DNA from: an uncultured Pseudomonadales bacterium
GTDB taxonomy: Bacteria; Pseudomonadota; Gammaproteobacteria; Pseudomonadales; Azotimanducaceae
Length of the DNA stretch: 64,000 nucleotides
Assembly (NCBI GenBank): GCA_943787425.1
Contig: CALSMJ010000001.1
Span: 372,001-436,000 of the forward strand
Direction: 5' to 3'
Numbering within the stretch: the first letter of the stretch is position 1; each line of letters begins with the position of its first letter. The notes under the pieces were generated by a model that was given only the letters and a program-made list of their open reading frames with translations, did not search any database and had not been told where the DNA came from. The position numbers were made by a program, and so were the translations under genes. Of this stretch, positions 9,082-18,063 are shown piece after piece.

Positions 9082-9570
9082 GTGCCGCCAGTGACTCGAA
9101 TCAACTTTACCGGGCTAGCCCTTTTGTTATTTTTTACTGGCTACTTATACGTCGCCAAACAGATTCCCATCGACCCTTGGTCGCTCCCAGGTGATTTTAC
9201 CGCCAGCGCATTTCCTTACCTTGCTGGCGGGTTGGGGTTTTTTGCGGCACTGCTAATGCTACTCATTGAGGCCATACAGCCAACCGCGCAACGCTTACAG
9301 CGCGCTGCTGAGCACCGCGTCTATCGTGATCCAATGCGCAGTATGGTCGTGATCCTGGTTCTTTACATCAGCCTGATCGAGGTTCTTGGCTTTGTGCTAG
9401 CGAGCATCGTCTTCTTAATCGTCGCCGCCCGAATAACCGGCCCGATCCCCTGGCGACTCTTGTTGCCCTTCGCCGCGGGGGTACCCTTATTGCTTTGGGG
9501 CTTGCTCGATTTAATGAGCATCTACATCAGCCCTGGACGGCTCATCTCCACTTGGTTGGACAACTCATGA
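9082..9570 (+). CDS. tctB: Tripartite tricarboxylate transporter small membrane subunit (TctB family)
   Basis: Small integral membrane subunit of the TTT system, 162 residues, with four predicted helices. An N-terminal helix (FTGLALLLFFTGYLYVAKQI) precedes the family-typical short loop with PxxFP-like GDFTASAFPYL. Two central helices and a C-terminal helix follow, and the protein ends near DLMSIYISPGRL. The start is a GTG 11 bases after tctC. The stop TGA overlaps the tctA start (ATGA), implying translational coupling. With tctC and tctA it forms a complete transporter. Confidence 0.85.
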   Translation: MPPVTRINFTGLALLLFFTGYLYVAKQIPIDPWSLPGDFTASAFPYLAGGLGFFAALLMLLIEAIQPTAQRLQRAAEHRVYRDPMRSMVVILVLYISLIEVLGFVLASIVFLIVAARITGPIPWRLLLPFAAGVPLLLWGLLDLMSIYISPGRLISTWLDNS

Positions 9571-11069
9571 TAGAGGGCTTGCTCCTTGGATTATCCACCG
9601 CGCTTAGCGTTTCCAATCTGTTATTTGTCGCAGCAGGCTGTCTCATTGGTATGTTGATTGGCATGCTGCCCGGGCTGGGGCCCATTTCTGCCATCGCGCT
9701 TATGATTCCGATTAGCTACAACCTAGAGCCGGCTACCGGGATGATATTACTTGCGGGCGTCTATTATGGTGCCATATTTGGTGGTTCAACCAGTGCCATT
9801 CTCATCAATGCACCAGGTGTTGCTGGCACAGTGGCAACGGCCTTTGACGGGTACCCCTTGGCTCGAGCCGGACAAGCCGGAAAAGCACTTGCTGTCGCCG
9901 CCTATGCTTCCTTTTTTGGGGGAACCATCGCAGTCGTCTTACTGATGATCTCAGCACCTGCACTCGCCAATTTATCCCTTGCCTTTCAGTCACCGGAGTA
10001 CACCTTAATGATGCTCCTGGGCCTGTCCCTGGTTGCATCATTTTCAGAGCCTGGACAATATCTGAAGGCGATCATCATGGTGGCGATTGGACTGTGCCTG
10101 TCAACCGTCGGCACTGATCTCGCCTCCGGTATCCCAAGGTTTACCTTTGGTCGGATGGACTTAATCGACGGCATCAGCTTTTTGATGCTTGCAATGGCTA
10201 CCTTTGCCTTAACAGAAGCCCTGATGATGCTGAGGACGCAGCAGCCGATTCAAACGGCAATTCCGATTATTGCAAGTCGCGCACTGAAACTAGAATCCCA
10301 GGAAATACGAAGTATTGCGCCTGTAATCTCCCGCAGCGCCGTTTTAGGTTTTTTAATCGGCGTGCTCCCGGGCGCTGGCGCCACCATTGCCTCGTTCATT
10401 GCTTATGGTTTCGAAAAAATCGTCGCAAAGGTGCCATTACCCCCCTTCGGACAGGGCAATTTGAAAGGCCTTGCAGCGCCAGAATCCGCCAATAACGCCG
10501 CCTGCACCGGCTCCTTCGTACCGCTGCTTACCTTGGGGATCCCTGGCTCTGGCACGACCGCCATCCTCCTCGGGGCACTGCTGGCCTATGGCATCCAACC
10601 CGGACCCAGACTCTACTTAGACGAGCCGACCGTCTTTTGGTCGATTGTTGTCTCCATGTATATCGGCAACCTGATCTTGTTGTTCTTGAACCTCCCGATG
10701 ATACCGATCTTCGCAAAGTTGCTGACCATTCCGCGGGCAATTCTTGCGCCCATGATCATTTTCTTTTCCTTGACCGGCGTGTACTTGGTTTCCTTTAATC
10801 TCTTCGACTTGTACTTGATGATTGCCTTCGCCCTTGTTGCCGTATGGCTAAGACGCCGCGCCTTTCCGATGGCACCGTTACTACTGGGCTTTATCTTGGG
10901 CGGCCTACTCGAGGATAACCTCCGGCGAAGCCTCATCATTAGCGATGGCAATCTCAGTTATCTACTCGATCGTCCGATCAGCATGCTCTTAGCCGCGCTC
11001 ATTGTCCTTGCACTCATCACACCATTAGCACGAAAACGCCGTAGAGGTCCTCTTAATGCAAGCGTCTAA
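9567..11069 (+). CDS. tctA: Tripartite tricarboxylate transporter large permease (TctA family)
   Basis: Large membrane permease of the TTT transporter, 500 residues, about 12 helices. The two internal family repeats are visible. The first is GMLIGMLPGLGPISAIAL with GAIFGGSTSAILINAPG. The second is IGVLPGAGATIASFIAYGFEK with PLLTLGIPGSGTTAILLGAL. Both carry the Gly/Pro-rich motifs thought to line the substrate site. The start at 9567 overlaps the tctB stop by 4 bases. The 3' end overlaps rsgA by 14 bases, so a housekeeping ribosome-assembly gene appears to be read through from this transport operon. Confidence 0.92.
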   Translation: MIEGLLLGLSTALSVSNLLFVAAGCLIGMLIGMLPGLGPISAIALMIPISYNLEPATGMILLAGVYYGAIFGGSTSAILINAPGVAGTVATAFDGYPLARAGQAGKALAVAAYASFFGGTIAVVLLMISAPALANLSLAFQSPEYTLMMLLGLSLVASFSEPGQYLKAIIMVAIGLCLSTVGTDLASGIPRFTFGRMDLIDGISFLMLAMATFALTEALMMLRTQQPIQTAIPIIASRALKLESQEIRSIAPVISRSAVLGFLIGVLPGAGATIASFIAYGFEKIVAKVPLPPFGQGNLKGLAAPESANNAACTGSFVPLLTLGIPGSGTTAILLGALLAYGIQPGPRLYLDEPTVFWSIVVSMYIGNLILLFLNLPMIPIFAKLLTIPRAILAPMIIFFSLTGVYLVSFNLFDLYLMIAFALVAVWLRRRAFPMAPLLLGFILGGLLEDNLRRSLIISDGNLSYLLDRPISMLLAALIVLALITPLARKRRRGPLNASV

Positions 11070-12054
11070 AGAAACCCACCCAATGCTAGCCCAGCTGGGC
11101 TATCACGAAATGAGCGGCTGTTTCGACAGCGATACTGATCTCGACCGATTGGGTAGGGTCATGCGTCAAGATCGCCAACGTTATTCTGTCATCACCGAGA
11201 ACGGTGTCGTCCGAGCAGCCCTAACAACCGGGCAACGCTTTGACCCGAGAGATAAAACCGCGCTACCGGTTGTTGGCGACTGGGTTACTTTGGGTTCTTC
11301 AGAGACAAACAATGCCACCATCCCGATTACAGGCAGAATTCCCAGACGCTCCAAGCTGTCGCGGCGCGCATCCGGGGACAATTATCTTGAACAGATTTTA
11401 GTATCTAACTTGGACCTTATTTTCGTCGTGTCTGGACTTGACCAAAACTTCAATCTGAATCGGATTCAACGCTTTCTGACCATGGCCTGGAGTTGCGGCC
11501 TACCGGCGATCTTACTGCTCAGCAAAGCCGATATCGCGGAGGACGCGGCTGCAAAAATGAACGCTTTAGAACCAATCTTACACGGTACTCAGGTTTATCC
11601 TGTCAACATGCACGATGCTGAGACATTAGCCGCCCCGCTTACCAACTTGAATCCAGGTCAATGTGCGGCCTTGATTGGCTCCTCTGGCGTTGGAAAGTCC
11701 AGCATGATCAATCAAATTCTCGGCCTAAATCACATGCCGACCCAAGCGGTAAGAGCCTTTGATGACAAAGGTCGGCATACAACAACCCATCGCGAGCTGT
11801 GCATTCTCCCCAACGACAGGGGCTTGATGATCGATACACCCGGCATGCGCGAAGCTCAGATTTGGTTTGAACCCGCGCAATTCGCGGAACGCTATAAGGC
11901 CTTACTTGCGCCAGCACAGTATTGCCGGTTCTCTGATTGTCGCCACAACGAGGACCCAAACTGCGCCGTTCGTGAAGCCGCTCTAAAGTCTCCGAAAACC
12001 GCTGACTTGTGGCATCAATACCGCTTGTTACAAGCGATGGCGGTTACCGAGTAG
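11056..12054 (+). CDS. rsgA: Small ribosomal subunit biogenesis GTPase RsgA
   Basis: Circularly permuted GTPase that assists late 30S subunit maturation, 332 residues. An N-terminal OB fold is followed by GTPase motifs in permuted order: G4 SKAD at 156-159, G1 GSSGVGKS at 208-215, and G3 DTPG at 260-263. A C-terminal zinc knuckle has Cys290, Cys295, His297 and Cys303. All functional residues are present. The start lies inside the 3' end of tctA. In E. coli the gene sits near orn and psd, so its attachment to a TTT operon is a local arrangement. Confidence 0.95.
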   Translation: MQASKETHPMLAQLGYHEMSGCFDSDTDLDRLGRVMRQDRQRYSVITENGVVRAALTTGQRFDPRDKTALPVVGDWVTLGSSETNNATIPITGRIPRRSKLSRRASGDNYLEQILVSNLDLIFVVSGLDQNFNLNRIQRFLTMAWSCGLPAILLLSKADIAEDAAAKMNALEPILHGTQVYPVNMHDAETLAAPLTNLNPGQCAALIGSSGVGKSSMINQILGLNHMPTQAVRAFDDKGRHTTTHRELCILPNDRGLMIDTPGMREAQIWFEPAQFAERYKALLAPAQYCRFSDCRHNEDPNCAVREAALKSPKTADLWHQYRLLQAMAVTE

Positions 12055-12350
12055 ACTGCGGTGATTCCCAACAATTTCATCCATCGCAATCGTTGCTCCA
12101 TCGATCTGGGACAAACCGTCTTAAAGCGGCTATCACGACCAAGCGCTCAAAGACAATGGGCACGCAGTTTAGATTAGGGGGTTTCGAGCCAGATGCTCTT
12201 AGCTGTCGCGCCGAGGCGCTAAAATACTTCGAAAAGAAGGGGCCTGCTCAGGCGCTTGTATGAGATCCGCGTTTCTGCCGCCCCACCGCGGATGTAATGA
12301 ATCCGCTCGCAATCCTTTACCGCTTCATGCTCGCGTTAAGGCAACGTAAC
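12055..12350. other. Intergenic region between convergent rsgA and TPR gene
   Basis: About 300 bases between convergent genes. An 84-codon frame running out of rsgA (12009-12263) resembles no known family and has no ribosome site. No clear terminator, RNA gene or repeat was recognised. Confidence 0.5.
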
Positions 12351-13706
12351 TTATCCCTCGAGCATTTCTTTGAGTGCGGCCTGTCGACGTTTTTCGCCCG
12401 CAATATATCGAATGTATTGACGCGCCTGCTTCTCAATTTTCTTGTCCAACTTGGATGCGGCCCTAAACGCGGTTGAAGCCTGATCCCAATTTTCTAACGA
12501 CATGTGCGAGATGGCCATCCAAAACTGCGCATCCGGCGCCGACTTCAAATCATCATCTTCTAACGCTCGACGATAGGCGCCAACCGCTTCCTTGTGCCGA
12601 TCTTGCTGCGCCAGCGCCTGTGCTAGCCGATAGTGTATTTCACCATCTTCGGAAGCCTTCGTTGCGCGCTCCCAAGCATTAATGGCTTTGCTCATCTCTT
12701 GGGCAACCGTGTAGCAGGTCGCAAGGAGTCTTAGATTCTTTTCACTGGTTTCGACCAATTTTTCTTCGATTCCCTTCTCAAGTACCAGCGCCGCTTCGTA
12801 AGGTACTTCGGCGTTTAGAAGTCGTTGCGCGAGCATTACGATCTCAGAATCTTTTTCGAACATACCCTGGGTATAGATGGCGTAGTACGCTGACAAAGCG
12901 CGATCATCCCACTCCTTCTCGGTGTACATCCCAGCAAGGTGCATCCAGTATTGCTTCTTCGGATAGTCGACAACCATTCGTTCCAAGACTCGAATCACAT
13001 TGTCGTCATCTTTGAGTTCACTGTAGAGCACAACTTGCAGATAAACCCAATTCTCCTTCATCTCCCGCCCTTCAGCGACGGTGATCTCCTCAACCTGCAG
13101 CGCCCACTTCAACGCCTCTTGAAACCGTTCTAATTGATAATTTGCCGTTGCTTTGAGATAACTTACCGCAGCATCCGGCGCACCGTTAACGGCTTCCCAC
13201 AAATTAATATACTTCAGTGCCAGCTCATACTTTTCAATCGAATAATTCAACTGAAACAACGCCCGAAGGGAGTTCTTTTCAAGCGCCTCGGTAATCAAGC
13301 CGACCTTACCCGCAGCTAAGACCTGCTCATAGGCATAGATTGTATTCGGCACGTCTTCTAACGTGTAGTAACCAAATGCAAGGAGATTCCAAAGCTGAGA
13401 CAACTCATTAGAATTGAGCCTTTTCTTTTTTGTCATATCCAGGAGCATTTGAATGCCGTCTCGAGGCGTACCCTTCGGCTCCGGCGCCGGCTCACCCTCT
13501 TCGCGCGGGATTGAATCCGGGTCAATCATAATCTGAGCTTCGGACATTTGCTTATACAAGCTTTGACTGATTGCGGGGACCCGACGTGTTTTTTTCTGAT
13601 CTTCTTCGGCCACGACTTCATCAATCGAGACAAATCCAAAACTAACAATTAAAGCGATGCCAACAAGACTCTTAAACATGCCCCTTGCGCTACGTTCTAC
13701 CTTCAT
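12351..13706 (-). CDS. Tetratricopeptide repeat protein of the TonB operon
   Basis: Predicted periplasmic or membrane-anchored TPR protein, about 451 residues, last gene of the DUF3450-ExbB2-ExbB-ExbD-TonB-TPR operon. It has an N-terminal signal/anchor (FKSLVGIALIVSFGFVSIDEVVA). The remainder is helical with TPR-like repeats, for example LAFGYYTLEDVPNTIYAYEQVLAAG, YRLAQALAQQDRHKEAVGAYRRAL and WMAISHMSLENWDQASTAFRAASKL. The start at 13706 is chosen because GGAGAG lies 7 bases upstream; the frame is open a few codons further and would overlap the tonB stop. TPR proteins in this position (TtpA-like) are known in some TonB2 systems of marine bacteria, where they are thought to support the energy-transducing complex. 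Confidence 0.85.
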   Translation of the reverse strand: MKVERSARGMFKSLVGIALIVSFGFVSIDEVVAEEDQKKTRRVPAISQSLYKQMSEAQIMIDPDSIPREEGEPAPEPKGTPRDGIQMLLDMTKKKRLNSNELSQLWNLLAFGYYTLEDVPNTIYAYEQVLAAGKVGLITEALEKNSLRALFQLNYSIEKYELALKYINLWEAVNGAPDAAVSYLKATANYQLERFQEALKWALQVEEITVAEGREMKENWVYLQVVLYSELKDDDNVIRVLERMVVDYPKKQYWMHLAGMYTEKEWDDRALSAYYAIYTQGMFEKDSEIVMLAQRLLNAEVPYEAALVLEKGIEEKLVETSEKNLRLLATCYTVAQEMSKAINAWERATKASEDGEIHYRLAQALAQQDRHKEAVGAYRRALEDDDLKSAPDAQFWMAISHMSLENWDQASTAFRAASKLDKKIEKQARQYIRYIAGEKRRQAALKEMLEG

Positions 13707-13720
13707 GCCTAAACTCTCCA

Positions 13721-14377
13721 TCAACTTTCAGCCAGTTCAAACGTGATCTTGTTTTGAACCCCTGTGGTCTCAACCGGGTTCCCGTCAATGACCTTGGGCT
13801 TATACTTAAATTTCAGCGCCGCCTTGACAGCCGATGAATCGAAGACGCTATTTGGCTTGTCAACGCATTCTTCAGGTGCCCGGGCATTCGGAATATGACC
13901 ACAATTTTCAACCACGAAAGGGTCTTTGACGGTGCCCTGAGCGGTCACGGTAAACTCAACGATAACATAGCCTGCCAAACCGCGAGACAACGCCCGTCTC
14001 GGATACTGCGGTTGCACCTTCACAATCGGGAGATATTCTCCGTCACTGATACCAAAACCGCCCCCGCCCACGTCAACGCTGACTGATAAGTCAACATTCG
14101 ACATATTAAACCCGGCACTGTCCACTGCAACATTGAAGTTTTGCGGCGGCACGTCAGGTGGCGGCTCATCGGGTGGTGGTGGTTTCTTAGGTTTGCGCTG
14201 TTTCGTTTCTAACTGCTGATCTTGTTTGACTCGGACAAAATCCACCAGGTTGCCAATCTTATCGTCCGTCAAAGCGCTATCGGCACCCTGAATCAGGTAT
14301 TGCATTAGATAAAACAGTCCTAGCGTCACTACAGCACCGACGAGCGTCGAGAGACCAAGCCTTATGAACATCACCAT
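13721..14377 (-). CDS. tonB: Energy transducer TonB
   Basis: Inner-membrane-anchored protein that passes proton-motive energy from ExbB/ExbD to outer-membrane receptors, 218 residues. It has an N-terminal membrane anchor (LSTLVGAVVTLGLFYLMQYLI), then a charged Pro-rich segment (KPKKPPPPDEPPPDVPP). A C-terminal TonB domain begins at YLPIVKVQPQYPRRALSRGL, contains GYVIVEFTV, and ends with the FKYKPKVIDGNPVETTGVQNKITFEL pattern (first part only needed to recognise the fold). Two cysteines near residues 164 and 175 might form a disulfide. The start at 14377 has an AGGG ribosome site. Upstream exbD ends 12 bases away. Confidence 0.93.
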   Translation of the reverse strand: MVMFIRLGLSTLVGAVVTLGLFYLMQYLIQGADSALTDDKIGNLVDFVRVKQDQQLETKQRKPKKPPPPDEPPPDVPPQNFNVAVDSAGFNMSNVDLSVSVDVGGGGFGISDGEYLPIVKVQPQYPRRALSRGLAGYVIVEFTVTAQGTVKDPFVVENCGHIPNARAPEECVDKPNSVFDSSAVKAALKFKYKPKVIDGNPVETTGVQNKITFELAES

Positions 14378-14389
14378 CTGGTTTCCCTC

Positions 14390-14788
14390 TTAATTCTCTT
14401 CCGACGCAATCGCGACTTGGGTAATCCCGATTTGACGAGCGGCATCCATAATCGCTAAGACCTTCTCAACCTTTGAGATCGAGTCCGCCTGGATCACTAA
14501 CCCGCCTTTTGGATTCTCTGCGTGCAATCGTTCCATCGTGGGTCGAACATTTCTGATATCAACCTTCTTTTTATCGATCCAAATACCGCTGTCTGCACCA
14601 ACACCGACTAACAGTGAAACCGTCTTTTTCATTTCTGCTGTTTTGGTGTCCGGACGATTGACTTCGACCCCTGTCTCTTTAATAAAGGTGGCCGTCACGA
14701 TAAAGAAAATCAGCATGATAAACACCACGTCTAACATCGGTGTTAAATCTGCAACTTTCTCTTCCTCTTGAATTGTTCTTCTTCGCAT
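14390..14788 (-). CDS. exbD: Biopolymer transport protein ExbD
   Basis: ExbD/TolR family, 132 residues. A short cytoplasmic N-tail (MRRRTIQEEEKVADLTPMLD) is followed by one transmembrane helix (VVFIMLIFFIVTATFI) and a periplasmic domain. The conserved Asp at the start of the helix (PMLDVVFIMLIFF), required for proton translocation in characterised ExbD, is present. It works with the two MotA/TolQ/ExbB proteins encoded just upstream and the downstream TonB. Confidence 0.94.
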   Translation of the reverse strand: MRRRTIQEEEKVADLTPMLDVVFIMLIFFIVTATFIKETGVEVNRPDTKTAEMKKTVSLLVGVGADSGIWIDKKKVDIRNVRPTMERLHAENPKGGLVIQADSISKVEKVLAIMDAARQIGITQVAIASEEN

Positions 14789-14822
14789 GATGCTCTCTAT
14801 GTTCGTTCGTCAAAGCGCTGCT

Positions 14823-15338
14823 TTAATGATCCATGGTCAGAGTGTCTTCCAGAAAAATTGATTCTGTGTCGACTTTACTGGTAAGAAATGAGTTCGCAAG
14901 AACCCCTGATAGGGTCGCGACCATTCCGGACATCGTGGGAATCGTAGCAGCAGAGACGCCTGCAGCCATCGAACGTGCATTACCGCCAGAGTAGGTCATC
15001 GCTTCGAACACCTGAACCATACCCGTCACCGTACCCAGCAAGCCTAACAACGGTAGTAGGGCAATCAGCGTTTTGATGAGTCCCATGTTGGCTTTGAGGC
15101 GCTCGTTGACTTCGGAAATTAAACGTTCTCGAATCATCCGAGAATTCCAAGACGTCCGCTCAGCACGCGTCTCCCAGAACGTCAATGCGGCGCTCACATC
15201 CTTCTTATGCTCGGTCGTAATGAAAATATACCGTTCACAGACGATGGCCCACATCAGGAAGGTTGCACCGGCGATGAGATACAGCACATCGCCGCCAGCC
15301 TCCATGAACGTCCTAATGGCTACAATAATAGTTTCCAC
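14823..15338 (-). CDS. exbB: MotA/TolQ/ExbB proton channel family protein (short ExbB)
   Basis: ExbB/TolQ-type proton-channel subunit, 171 residues, with three helices: about 16-34, then two near 90-110 and 135-155 in the conserved stretch LIKTLIALLPLLGLLGTVTG and GVSAATIPTMSGMVATL. It starts with GTG 2 bases after the ttpC-like gene and lies immediately before exbD. Short ExbB paired with a long ExbB2/TtpC is the usual arrangement of TonB2-type systems. Confidence 0.92.
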   Translation of the reverse strand: METIIVAIRTFMEAGGDVLYLIAGATFLMWAIVCERYIFITTEHKKDVSAALTFWETRAERTSWNSRMIRERLISEVNERLKANMGLIKTLIALLPLLGLLGTVTGMVQVFEAMTYSGGNARSMAAGVSAATIPTMSGMVATLSGVLANSFLTSKVDTESIFLEDTLTMDH

Positions 15339-15340
15339 TG

Positions 15341-16714
15341 TTATTTGCTCGCTTTCTCAGCGTGCTCAGCAATTAGACCGCCACTCTGCTCGTTTAACAC
15401 CTGCATGATGCTGGTTGCACGGCTGTGAACAAAATAATGGAGCAGCACGGTCGGAATCGCGACCGTTAAGCCGAGAACCGTCGTGATCAAAGCCTGCGAG
15501 ATACCACCGGCCATCGTTTTCGGATCGCCTGTGCCGAACAAGGTAATCGCTTGGAAGGTCACAATCATCCCGATTACGGTACCTAACAGACCCAGAAGCG
15601 GCGCAACCATTGAAATGATCTTAATAAAACCAACAAACCGGTTGATCGCTGGTTGTTCTTTCATAATCGCTTCATCGATTTTAAGCTGCAGGGTCTCAGA
15701 ATCCACATCGCTGTTATCCTGATAGACCGAAATAATTCGACCCAGTGGGTTCTTCATAGAGGGATTGCCTGCGTTCTTGGCCTGTCCATTGACGGTCATG
15801 CCCAACATCGTGAGCGACACAAACTTCGTAACAGCAATGATCAGTGCAATGATGCCCAGTCCAATGATGACGTAGCCCGGCAACCCACCTTGGTGTACGC
15901 GCTCCTCAAGTGTTGGCACTTGGATCTGAAGTGCCAGCAACTGTCCGCGGGTTGGATCGAGTCCAAACGGTACAAATCCTGAGCCAGCGGCAAGTAGTGC
16001 TTCGGTCGAGTCAACAAACCGAGTTTCAGGCTGCTTCGGAAGCTCTTTAATCAGCTGGTTATCAATATCGTAGGTTACATATCCGCCATCGCTGATGAGG
16101 TTGTACGATCCGACTCGAATCACTTCCTGTGTGACGCGCTCACCATCTAATTTAATCATCTCAGCAGTGAACCGGCTCACCTTGGCTGACTCGGTCATTT
16201 CACGCTGCAACTCGAACCAAAGTCGCTCAATTTCCTCAATCGTTGCAAGCTTTGAGCTCTTACCCATGGACTTCGCGAAATCTGACAGCCATTGGCCACG
16301 ACCTGGGAATTCAGCACTAATAATAGACCCTTCAAACACGCCTTGGGTATCACCCGCAACTTGTTGCAAGACTCCGAAGAGTTCGCGCAGGGAGCCCAAC
16401 CGCTTCGCTAAGATTTCTTGCCGGGCCGCAATGTCCTGCTCATTCTTTTCAAATTGCGCTTCTAAGCGCTCAGAACGCGCTTCTTCGTTTGCCTGTTCTT
16501 GTTTGGCTTTCTTGACTTCATTCTGTTGCCGCGACCGATCGGCATTGAATTCTTTTTCGCGACGCTCATTCAGCCGAGCATTGACGACCTTGCCGTCTTT
16601 TACCAACTGCAGCAGCTCGCTCAACGACTTCGCCTCGACATCGTTCTCAGCAGCCTGTGCTTGCAATCCAACCAGTCCCACAACGAGGACAACACTCATC
16701 CATAAATTTTTCAT
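15341..16714 (-). CDS. ttpC: Long ExbB-type protein with periplasmic coiled coil (ExbB2/TtpC-like)
   Basis: MotA/TolQ/ExbB family protein with a large extra N-terminal domain, 457 residues. It has a signal peptide (MKNLWMSVVLVVGLVGLQAQA), a charged coiled coil rich in Arg/Glu/Gln (about 45-115), an extracytoplasmic domain to about residue 270, then the three-helix ExbB core. The core carries the family motif IISMVAPLLGLLGTVIGMIV and GGISQALITTVLGLTVAIP. The architecture matches TtpC of TonB2 systems, which is needed for siderophore or haem uptake in Vibrio-type systems. GGGAG lies 7 bases before the start. It is 2 bases from the DUF3450 gene and from the short exbB. Confidence 0.9.
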   Translation of the reverse strand: MKNLWMSVVLVVGLVGLQAQAAENDVEAKSLSELLQLVKDGKVVNARLNERREKEFNADRSRQQNEVKKAKQEQANEEARSERLEAQFEKNEQDIAARQEILAKRLGSLRELFGVLQQVAGDTQGVFEGSIISAEFPGRGQWLSDFAKSMGKSSKLATIEEIERLWFELQREMTESAKVSRFTAEMIKLDGERVTQEVIRVGSYNLISDGGYVTYDIDNQLIKELPKQPETRFVDSTEALLAAGSGFVPFGLDPTRGQLLALQIQVPTLEERVHQGGLPGYVIIGLGIIALIIAVTKFVSLTMLGMTVNGQAKNAGNPSMKNPLGRIISVYQDNSDVDSETLQLKIDEAIMKEQPAINRFVGFIKIISMVAPLLGLLGTVIGMIVTFQAITLFGTGDPKTMAGGISQALITTVLGLTVAIPTVLLHYFVHSRATSIMQVLNEQSGGLIAEHAEKASK

Positions 16715-16716
16715 GG

Positions 16717-17493
16717 TTACTCTCCCGCCGCTTTAACTGGTAATTTCACTAAATCCGCTGTCTGCGTTTTCCGTGCGATTCGCAGCGCGTCTCTTACGCC
16801 AGTCCTGTATTCATCGCCTAGAATTACCCAGTCGCGCGCATCGTTATCCCAAACGCCCGTGGTTTCACCATCTGGTGATTGGAATACCAGCGAAACTCGA
16901 CCCCATTTTAAGACATCGACTTGACGCGATTTGCCATCCAACTCGATCATATCGGTATACGCTTCAATGGTTGACCCGTAAGCATTTTCAACCTGGTAGG
17001 CCTGCAACACTTGGCTGAACTTTTCAGCGACACTGACATCCGCCCGATCTAACGTGTCTTTTAAAAACGCAATGCGATCCTCTCGTTCGGACATCAGAAA
17101 CGGGATATCGAGACTGACAAACGTCTCCAAGTTGGAGATCATTCGCTCAATCAACGGCCCTATTTGACGCTCGATAACGGTCACACTATCGATCGAGGCT
17201 TCAAGCTCAGCCAGCTCTTCGTTCTGGTTTCGAATGAGCCGTTCTTGTTGCAAGTTGTAGACTTTCAGACCGTCAACAACTTTCATCACTTGCTTATATT
17301 GCGTCAGCAAGTCACGCGTCTGATCCTTGACTTCATCGATTTTAATTTGCGACTTCTTACCATCCTGAGTCGTTGCAGCGCGAACGCCTAACACTTCATC
17401 TAAAGATTGCGCGGTCACGCTGGCTACCTGCGAGGCTGACGCCAAGAACATCAGTGCTGCGAACAGCCCTGACCTGGTTTGGATTTGTTTCAT
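16717..17493 (-). CDS. DUF3450 family periplasmic protein (first gene of TonB operon)
   Basis: About 258 residues with a signal peptide ending near VASVTAQS. A long coiled coil follows (about 45-125: DEVKDQTRDLLTQYKQVM and later RNQNEELAELEASID), then a mixed C-terminal domain with VSLVFQSPDGETTGVWD. DUF3450 proteins regularly precede TtpC/ExbB/ExbD/TonB genes in marine and other gammaproteobacteria. The role is unknown but presumably periplasmic support of the TonB complex. The ATG at 17493 is favoured over 17499 because TAGG lies 7 bases upstream. The operon promoter should lie in 17500-17650. Confidence 0.88.
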   Translation of the reverse strand: MKQIQTRSGLFAALMFLASASQVASVTAQSLDEVLGVRAATTQDGKKSQIKIDEVKDQTRDLLTQYKQVMKVVDGLKVYNLQQERLIRNQNEELAELEASIDSVTVIERQIGPLIERMISNLETFVSLDIPFLMSEREDRIAFLKDTLDRADVSVAEKFSQVLQAYQVENAYGSTIEAYTDMIELDGKSRQVDVLKWGRVSLVFQSPDGETTGVWDNDARDWVILGDEYRTGVRDALRIARKTQTADLVKLPVKAAGE

Positions 17494-17499
17494 GATCAT

Positions 17500-18063
17500 A
17501 CCTATTTCGGATTATTGCTCTATTTATAAAAGAGTCTATGCAGAAACAACCAGACCACCCTTTTTGCTCTGGCACCAACATTGACTACTCCCGAAGGATG
17601 TAGAAGGAGCTTGCCTTTGTCAAGCAAAGCGAACCACAATCAGGCTGAAATTCGTTATTGACGGCGGCACAAAAAGAATGTGGCTCGAATCTGTAGCCGT
17701 GCGTTGCGCCATTGACAAACAAGGCTTCAGTCGGCGATCAGCGCCTTAATTCGCGTTGGGCTTATCTCGCGTCCTGTAATTGTTGTTCTGCGCGCGACGA
17801 TAGACTGTACCGCTCACGGCGACCTTGGAGAGCTCCTGGGAAAAAACCCTGCTTTGATCCCTACTACTTGATACCTACTGCTTAATCCCTACTAGCTTGA
17901 TCCCTACTAGATTGAACAAGCGCTCGCAAACCGCCTCAACCCGTCCTATTAACTGCTTCAAGTCGATGTGCTTCGCACACACCGCCCGGAGTAACCGCAA
18001 AAAAAGTTAAAAGAGGCTTTGTCTCGCCAATTCGCTGCGAAAATCGCGCTTGGACATTAATTT
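17500..18063. other. Intergenic region upstream of the TonB operon
   Basis: About 560 bases without a supportable gene. It must hold the promoter of the minus-strand DUF3450-tonB operon, but no Fur box or other operator could be assigned with confidence. A short tandem repeat at 17851-17909 is listed separately. Confidence 0.5.
17851..17909. repeat. Short tandem repeat, about 15-bp unit, four copies
   Basis: Four imperfect copies of GCTTGATCCCTACTA in direct succession; one copy is shortened to 13 bases and carries GATACCTACT. It lies in the non-coding region between the TonB operon and the decayed glutathione S-transferase. No coding or RNA role is evident. Confidence 0.75.

Noticed and set aside
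12009-12263. 84-codon frame overlapping the end of rsgA
   Set aside because: No ribosome site, no known family, and starts inside rsgA.
16095-16736. 213-codon plus-strand frame opposite the ttpC-like gene
   Set aside because: Antisense to a well-supported gene; composition is Ser/Arg-rich and no motif is visible.
17851-17909. CRISPR array candidate
   Set aside because: The repeats are directly adjacent, 13-15 bp, with no spacers; same for 31622-31658 and 47429-47519.
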